Of a stretch of 64,000 nucleotides of DNA, positions 58,979-64,000 are shown in pieces. Position 1 is the stretch's first letter. Each line of letters opens with the position of its first letter. The notes under the pieces are model-generated. The model saw nothing but the letters and a program-made list of their open reading frames with translations. It did not search any database and was not told where the DNA came from. The stretch spans positions 682,001 through 746,000 of the forward strand of contig NZ_JOEK01000001.1 in NCBI RefSeq assembly GCF_000719135.1, written 5' to 3'. The position numbers and the translations under genes are program-made. The stretch is from Streptomyces avicenniae (lineage in GTDB: Bacteria > Actinomycetota > Actinomycetes > Streptomycetales > Streptomycetaceae).

Positions 58979-61174
58979 CTATGAACGTACCGCCTCCGCG
59001 GTGGTCTGGTCGCCGGGGAGTGCCTCGGTGCGCACGGATTCGAGGAGAAGCTGCGCGACGTCCACCACGCGCAGGGACTCCTTGGCGGTCTCGGCGCTCT
59101 TCTTCCCGTTGACCGAGTCGCTGAGCATGACCAGGCAGAAGGGGCAGGCGGTGGAGATGATGTCCGGGTCGAGGGACAGCGCCTCGTCCACGCGTTCGTC
59201 GTTGATGCGCTTGCCGATGCGCTCCTCCATCCACATGCGGGCGCCGCCCGCGCCGCAGCAGAAGCCGCGCTCCTTGTGCCGGTGCATCTCCTCGTTCCGC
59301 AGCCCGGGGACCTTGCCGATGATCTCGCGGGGCGGCGTGTAGACCTTGTTGTGACGGCCGAGGTAGCAGGGGTCGTGGTACGTGATCAGGCCCTCGACCG
59401 GCGTGACGGGGACGAGCTTCCCCGCGTCGATCAGGTGCTGGAGCAGCTGGGTGTGGTGGATGACCTCGTACGCGCCGCCGAGCTGCGGGTACTCGTTGGC
59501 GATGGTGTTGAAGCAGTGCGGGCAGGTGGTGACGATCCGGGTGGCGCCCGCCTCGTCGAGGGCGGCGACGTTCTGCTGGCCGAGCTGCTGGAACAGGAAC
59601 TCGTTGCCCAGGCGGCGGGCGGAGTCGCCGGTGCACGCCTCGTCGCCGCCCATGATGGCGAACTTCACGCCCGCGATGTGCAGCAGCTCGGCGAACGCCT
59701 TGGTCGTCTTCTTCGCGCGGTCCTCCAGCGCGCCCGCGCAGCCGACCCAGTAGAGGTACTCGACGTCGGCGAGCGACTCGACGTCCTGGCCGACGACGGG
59801 GACCTCGAACTCGACCTCCTCGGTCCACTCCAGGCGCTTCTTCTTGGCGAGGCCCCAGGGATTGCCCTTGCGCTCCAGGTTCTTCAGCATCGTGCCCGCC
59901 TCGCTGGGGAAGGCCGACTCGATCATGACCTGGTAGCGGCGCATGTCCACGATGTGGTCGATGTGCTCGATGTCCACGGGGCACTGCTCGACGCAGGCGC
60001 CGCAGGTGGTGCAGGACCACAGGACGTCGGGGTCGATGACGCCCTGCGCCTCCGCGGTGCCGACGAGCGGCAGGTCCGTGGCGCTGGCGGTGGCGGCGGC
60101 GGTCTCGGGGGCGGGGGCGCCGGAGTTCGCGGCCAGCAGGTACGGGGCCCTGGCGTGCGCCTGGTCGCGCAGCGACATGACGAGGAGCTTGGGGGACAGG
60201 GGCTTCCCGGTGTTCCACGCGGGGCACTGCGACTGGCAGCGCCCGCACTCGGTGCACGTGGAGAAGTCGAGCAGGCCCTTCCAGGAGAAGTGCTCGATCT
60301 GCGAGACCCCGAACCGGGTGTCCTCGCCGCCCTCCTCCTCGAAGACCGTCTCGAAGTCGATCGGCCTGCCGCCCGACGTCATGGGCTGGAGCGGGCCGAG
60401 GGCCGGGGCGCCGGAGGCGTTGCGCTTGAACCAGATGTTGGGGAAGGCGAGGAAGCGGTGCCACGCGACGCTCATGTCGATCCGCAGGCCGACGGTGATC
60501 GCCCACGTCATGGTGGTGGCCAGCTTGATCATCGCGACGAGGTAGACCAGCGTCTGGAGCGTGCCGGTGGACAGGCCGTCGAAGGCGGCGACGAGCGGGT
60601 AGCTGACGAAGTACGACGCCTCGTACCCGCCGATGTGGTGCAGCGCCCCCTCCAGGCCGCGCAGCAGCAGGATGCACAGGCCGATGACGAGGATGACGTA
60701 CTCGACGAAGTACGCCTGCCAGGCCGTGGAGCCCGCGAAGCGGGACTTCCGGCCGGGCCGGGACGGGAGGCTGAGCAGGCGGATCACGATCAGCGTGAGG
60801 ATGCCGAGCGTCGTACCGGCCGCGATGAACTCGACGTACATCTCGTAGGGCACGAAGCCGCCGAGCACCGGCAGCGTCCAGTCCGCCTCGAACAGCTGGC
60901 CGAACGCCTGGACGATGGTGAGGCCGAGCGTCAGGAAGCCGACGGCGACGAACCAGTGCGCCACGCCGACGACGCCCCACCGGTTCATCCGCGTATGGCC
61001 CAGGAACTCCTTGGCCAGGGTCAGCGTGCGCCGCCCCGGCGCGTCCGTCCGGGTGCCCGCCGGGACGGGGGCGCCCAGGCGCATCACGCGCACCAGTTGC
61101 ACGACGGCCCGGCTGATCAACGCGACGGCGACCGCGGTGAGCACCAGTGAGACGACGATCGCGGCGAGTTGCAT
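58979..61174 (-). CDS. Membrane-bound iron-sulfur oxidoreductase, heterodisulfide-reductase-related
   Basis: A 731-residue protein. Residues 1-270 carry about six membrane helices with a heme-b/NarI-like look. Two [4Fe-4S] motifs follow: [20 protein letters not shown] and [19 protein letters not shown]. The C-terminal half has two CCG domains: [15 protein letters not shown] to [13 protein letters not shown], and [20 protein letters not shown] to [11 protein letters not shown]. This architecture is common in actinobacteria and probably moves electrons between a dehydrogenase and the quinone pool. The partner is not known. Confidence 0.88.
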   Translation of the reverse strand: MQLAAIVVSLVLTAVAVALISRAVVQLVRVMRLGAPVPAGTRTDAPGRRTLTLAKEFLGHTRMNRWGVVGVAHWFVAVGFLTLGLTIVQAFGQLFEADWTLPVLGGFVPYEMYVEFIAAGTTLGILTLIVIRLLSLPSRPGRKSRFAGSTAWQAYFVEYVILVIGLCILLLRGLEGALHHIGGYEASYFVSYPLVAAFDGLSTGTLQTLVYLVAMIKLATTMTWAITVGLRIDMSVAWHRFLAFPNIWFKRNASGAPALGPLQPMTSGGRPIDFETVFEEEGGEDTRFGVSQIEHFSWKGLLDFSTCTECGRCQSQCPAWNTGKPLSPKLLVMSLRDQAHARAPYLLAANSGAPAPETAAATASATDLPLVGTAEAQGVIDPDVLWSCTTCGACVEQCPVDIEHIDHIVDMRRYQVMIESAFPSEAGTMLKNLERKGNPWGLAKKKRLEWTEEVEFEVPVVGQDVESLADVEYLYWVGCAGALEDRAKKTTKAFAELLHIAGVKFAIMGGDEACTGDSARRLGNEFLFQQLGQQNVAALDEAGATRIVTTCPHCFNTIANEYPQLGGAYEVIHHTQLLQHLIDAGKLVPVTPVEGLITYHDPCYLGRHNKVYTPPREIIGKVPGLRNEEMHRHKERGFCCGAGGARMWMEERIGKRINDERVDEALSLDPDIISTACPFCLVMLSDSVNGKKSAETAKESLRVVDVAQLLLESVRTEALPGDQTTAEAVRS

Positions 61175-61345
61175 GAGACGGCTCCTCGGGACGGGTGCGT
61201 GGCCCGGCGGGTTGTACCAGGGAGTAACTTATCCCATGGCGCGCCGTCCATGCTGCTCACTTTGGTCTACGTCCTTTCGGGCGAAGGTATCGACAGATCA
61301 TTCCCAATGTCACAAGGCTTCCGGCGGGACGCGCACGATGGGCCC

Positions 61346-62326
61346 ATGGCGTTCCATATGACGCGGGGTCAGAAAGTCCTCTGGTGGTCCCTGCTGGCGT
61401 TCGGCGTGCTGCTCGCGGCGGGCGCGGGCCTGGCGCTGTGGGCCTACCAGAGCCTGGAAGGCAACATCCGCACCGATCACGCCGCCGCCGAGGCGCTGGA
61501 CCAGGACGCCGCCGAGCGGCCCAGGCCCGCCGAGGGCGAGGCCAGGAACATCATGGTCATCGGCGACGACTGGGGCTCGGGCACCGGCAACGCGCGCTCG
61601 GACACCGTGCTGCTCCTGCACCTGTCGGGCGACGGCCGCCGCGCCGAGCTGGTCGGGGTGCCGCGCGACATCGTCGTGGACATCCCGGCCTGCCAGGACG
61701 AGGACGGCGGCACCACGCGGGCGCAGCGCGCGCAGTTCAACTGGGCGTACCAGTTCGGCGGCGCGGCCTGCACGATCCGCACGTTCGAGCGGCTGACCGA
61801 CATCCGCATCGATCACCACCTGGTGATCGGCTTCGACGGCTTCGCCCGCCTCGTGGACACCCTGGGCGGCGTCGAGGTCGAGCTTGAGGAGGCCGAACGT
61901 GACCCGAACGTCGGCCACGACCTGCCCGCCGGACGGCACCTGCTCGACGGCGAGCAGGCCCTCGCGTACGTCAGGGCCCGCGTCTACGTGGGCGACGGCA
62001 GCGACCTGAACCGGATGGCGCGGCAGCAGGAGTTCCTCGGCCTGGTCTACGACCGGCTCACGGATCAGGGCACACTCACCAACCCGGCGAAGCTCTACCC
62101 CGTGCTGTCGGCCGTGACGTCGGCGATCACCGCCGATCCCGGCCTCGACTCGCTGAACGAGCTGCGCGGCCTGCTGACGGACGTGCGCGCGGTGCCGGAC
62201 GGCGGGCTCACGTTCCACACCGTGCCGACCGTGCCGCACCCCACCCGGCCGAACCGGCTGGCGCTCGACGGGCCCGCCGCGAGCGGCCTCTTCACGGCGC
62301 TGCGCGGGGACACGCCGCTGGACTGA
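61346..62326 (+). CDS. LytR-CpsA-Psr (LCP) wall-polymer ligase
   Basis: A 326-residue protein from the ATG at 61346; other in-frame starts lie upstream, and the site is uncertain. One membrane helix lies at residues 13-33 (LWWSLLAFGVLLAAGAGLALWAY). The LCP domain shows NIMVIGDDWG, NARSDTVLLLHLS, LVGVPRDIVVDIPACQD (catalytic Arg), VIGFDGFARLVDTLGGVEVEL and LDGEQALAYVRARVYVGDGSDLNRMARQQEFL. Family members attach anionic glycopolymers or teichoic-type chains to peptidoglycan. It is divergent from the Fe-S gene. Confidence 0.87.
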   Translation: MAFHMTRGQKVLWWSLLAFGVLLAAGAGLALWAYQSLEGNIRTDHAAAEALDQDAAERPRPAEGEARNIMVIGDDWGSGTGNARSDTVLLLHLSGDGRRAELVGVPRDIVVDIPACQDEDGGTTRAQRAQFNWAYQFGGAACTIRTFERLTDIRIDHHLVIGFDGFARLVDTLGGVEVELEEAERDPNVGHDLPAGRHLLDGEQALAYVRARVYVGDGSDLNRMARQQEFLGLVYDRLTDQGTLTNPAKLYPVLSAVTSAITADPGLDSLNELRGLLTDVRAVPDGGLTFHTVPTVPHPTRPNRLALDGPAASGLFTALRGDTPLD

Positions 62327-62375
62327 GCCGTCCGGCCGAGATGCAGGTCACGCGGGGCCGTGCTGGCATGAGGAC

Positions 62376-63020
62376 ATGATCGTGACGATTGTCGGTGCGG
62401 GCTCCATGGCCCGAGGCATAGCCACCCGGGCGCTCATCGGGGGGCACGGCGTCCGGCTCGTGGACCATTCGCACGCGAAGGCCGCCGCGCTGGCCGGGGA
62501 TCTGCGCGAGGAGGTCTCCGGGGGCGAGGTGCAGCCGTCGGACGCCATAGCGGTCGAGGACGCGGACATCGTCGTCCTTGCCCTTCCCTGGCCGGCCGGG
62601 CGCGAGGTGGTCGCCGAGTACGGCACCGCCCTGGCGGGCTCGGTCGTGGTGGACATCTGCAATCCGGTGGACTTCGCCACCTTCGACGCCCTGGCCGTGC
62701 CGCCGGGGACCTCGGCCGCCGAGGAGATCGCCGCGGAGGCGGCGCCGGGCGTGCCGGTCGTGAAGGCGTTCAACACCACTTTCGCGAGCACGTTGCGGTC
62801 GGGCCGGGTGGCCGGTCAGCCGCTCGACGTGCTGATCGCGGGCGACGACGAGGACGCCAAGCGGTCCGTCGCGGAGCTGGCCGCCACGGGTGGCCTGCGA
62901 CCGCTGGACGTCGGTCCGCTGCGGCGTGCACGTGAGCTGGAGGCATTCCAGTTCCTGCACATGGCGGCGCAGGAACGCCTCGGCCTGAACTGGTCGAGCG
63001 CCGTCAAGATCCTGCCCTGA
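62376..63020 (+). CDS. NADP(F420)-dependent oxidoreductase, Fno/NADPH-F420 reductase-like
   Basis: A 214-residue Rossmann protein. MIVTIVGAGSMARGIATRALIGG is the NADP-binding Gly motif. ADIVVLALPWPAGREVV, VVVDICNPVDF, VVKAFNTTFASTL and FQFLHMAAQERLGLNWSSAVKIL are typical of the F420-dependent NADP reductase family and of the related DUF-type reductases in actinobacteria. Whether F420 is the real cofactor is not proved by the sequence. The gene stands alone between two wall-related genes. Confidence 0.8.
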   Translation: MIVTIVGAGSMARGIATRALIGGHGVRLVDHSHAKAAALAGDLREEVSGGEVQPSDAIAVEDADIVVLALPWPAGREVVAEYGTALAGSVVVDICNPVDFATFDALAVPPGTSAAEEIAAEAAPGVPVVKAFNTTFASTLRSGRVAGQPLDVLIAGDDEDAKRSVAELAATGGLRPLDVGPLRRARELEAFQFLHMAAQERLGLNWSSAVKILP

Positions 63021-63044
63021 CGGGCCGGGTCGGGAGGGCTTCGC

Positions 63045-63806
63045 ATGTGGTCGTGGTCGCGCCGGGCGCTCGTCTGGGCAGCCGTCATACCCCTCGCCCT
63101 GCTGGTGACGTGGGACGCCCCGCGTCCGGTGGGCGACACGGAACCGTCACGTCCGCGCGCCGCCGAGCGCGTGCTGCCCGCCGTGCAGCAGCAGGCGCCC
63201 GCGCCCGCGGTGATCACGCGGCACAACTGGGGCGCGGACGAGGAGCTGCGCACGGAGGCGGTCACGTACACCGGCGCAGCGCGCGCCGTCTTCGTGCACC
63301 ACACGAACCACCCGGACGACTACGACTGCGACGACGCCCCGGAGATGCTGAAGTCCATGCAGGCGGACCACGTCACCCGGATGGGGTGGGACGACGTCGG
63401 CTACAACTTCGTGGTGGACAAGTGCGGCACCATCTACGAGGGGCGCGGCGGGGGTTACCAGCGCTATGTGATGGGCGCGCACACGACGGGCTTCAACGGG
63501 GACAGCGTGGGCGTCGCCGCGCTCGGCGACTTCGTGGGGACGGTGCCCGACGCGCTGATCACCGGTATCGCCCAGGTGGCCGCGTGGAAGCTGCGCCCGG
63601 GATCCGACCCGCGCGGGCATGTGCGGATGGTGTCCACCAACGACGCGAGCCGTGTGCCCGAGGGGGAGGAGGCCGATCTGGCGGTGGTCTCGGGACACCG
63701 CGACATCGTGGAGACGCACTGCCCGGGCGACGCCCTGTACGCGGAGCTGCCCCGGATCCGGGAGGAGGCGGCCGGGCTCCGGGTCGCGTCCGCCAGGAGA
63801 CGGTGA
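63045..63806 (+). CDS. Peptidoglycan-recognition-type N-acetylmuramoyl-L-alanine amidase
   Basis: A 253-residue protein. The N-terminal signal or anchor helix is RALVWAAVIPLALLVTW. The amidase_2/PGRP domain starts at HNWGADEELRTE, with AVFVHHTNHPDDYDC (first zinc His), VGYNFVVDKCGTIYEGRGGGYQRYVMGAHTTGFNGDSVGVAALGDF, and SGHRDIVETHCPGDALY with the second His/Cys pair. It should cut the bond between MurNAc and the stem peptide in the wall. The next gene starts inside its stop (GTGA). Confidence 0.9.
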   Translation: MWSWSRRALVWAAVIPLALLVTWDAPRPVGDTEPSRPRAAERVLPAVQQQAPAPAVITRHNWGADEELRTEAVTYTGAARAVFVHHTNHPDDYDCDDAPEMLKSMQADHVTRMGWDDVGYNFVVDKCGTIYEGRGGGYQRYVMGAHTTGFNGDSVGVAALGDFVGTVPDALITGIAQVAAWKLRPGSDPRGHVRMVSTNDASRVPEGEEADLAVVSGHRDIVETHCPGDALYAELPRIREEAAGLRVASARRR

Positions 63807-64000
63807 ACATCCCGGGCCGCGACCGCCTGGGCAGCGCCCCTTCCGGCCCGCTGCCCGGTCTCCCGCTGCCCCGGTGGCTGCGCTACCTGCCGATCGTCCT
63901 GCTGGCGGCGGGCGCTGTGGGGCAGGCGCTGGCGCCCAACTGGGTGCAGCTGGTCTTCCTCTTCGCCGCGCTGCCGCCGCTGAGCGGCCTGGTGTACTCC
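63803..64000 (+). CDS. N-terminal part of a membrane protein (truncated by window end)
   Basis: GTG at 63803 overlaps the amidase stop. The 66 visible residues begin with a Pro/Gly-rich cytoplasmic stretch and then two hydrophobic segments (YLPIVLLAAGAVGQAL and LVFLFAALPPLSGLVY). This resembles the start of membrane-bound PP2C/SpoIIE-type serine phosphatases, but too little is visible to assign it. Confidence 0.6.
   Translation, partial: MNIPGRDRLGSAPSGPLPGLPLPRWLRYLPIVLLAAGAVGQALAPNWVQLVFLFAALPPLSGLVYS

Overview
The window is chromosomal DNA of a Streptomyces or close relative. It is very GC-rich, uses GTG and TTG starts freely, keeps TTA codons to a few genes, and carries typical actinomycete families: DUF397/XRE pairs, DUF574 methyltransferases, MocR regulators and WXG100 proteins.

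Layout. Positions 1-8079 are mostly household genes: the end of a DNA polymerase III delta' gene, a secreted tripeptidyl aminopeptidase, a small zinc-binding protein, tRNA-Thr(CGT), a Tat-exported phosphodiesterase with a GntR regulator, a DoxX-like protein and a family 5 uracil-DNA glycosylase. Among them at 6069-7230 lie a truncated T7SS/RHS toxin N-terminus and an orphan HEAT-like immunity gene. Positions 8083-24731 hold an apparently uncharacterised biosynthetic cluster framed by two MocR regulators. It combines an anthranilate-synthase-type TrpE/TrpG pair, a PaaK-like adenylating enzyme, a BacA-type prephenate decarboxylase, an amidohydrolase, a free-standing B3/B4 tRNA-editing domain, an ATP-grasp ligase, an MFS exporter, a TrpB2-like PLP enzyme, an iron-sulfur-flavoprotein-like reductase, a cupin, an AroQ chorismate mutase and a UbiD decarboxylase. 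The first MocR gene and the decarboxylase gene contain TTA codons, which points to bldA control. The set suggests an amino-acid or dipeptide antimetabolite drawn from chorismate, built on a bacilysin-like logic, with tRNA editing as possible self-protection.

Positions 24934-29515 are scattered accessory genes: a PPOX-fold protein, an aldo/keto reductase behind two matching palindromes, DUF397, XRE, DUF574 and a sigma-like protein. Positions 30602-50725 form a non-canonical type VII secretion island. An ECF sigma gene is translationally coupled to a membrane protein and to a ubiquitin-like/FHA/FtsK triple-ATPase. Opposite them lie three WXG100-like genes. A 2,910-residue repetitive cargo, a beta-helix/AAA fusion and an anchored ricin-B lectin follow. 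No EccB, EccD, EccE or mycosin gene is visible. Positions 51295-56108 hold a large RHS toxin gene overlapping its immunity gene. The RHS protein, the giant cargo and the relic at 7 kb share an N-terminal DPTPG signature, which probably marks them as substrates of the same export system.

Positions 56255-57405 hold tRNA-Gly(CCC) and a 44-bp duplication of its 3' half, bracketing a roughly 1.1-kb island with a HigB/HigA toxin-antitoxin pair and arm-type repeats. This looks like the residue of an integrative element. From 57546 to the end the content is again core: a zinc-ribbon protein, dCTP deaminase, a Yip1-like membrane protein, a heterodisulfide-reductase-like Fe-S protein, an LCP ligase, an F420-dependent NADP oxidoreductase-like protein, a PGRP amidase and the start of a membrane protein.
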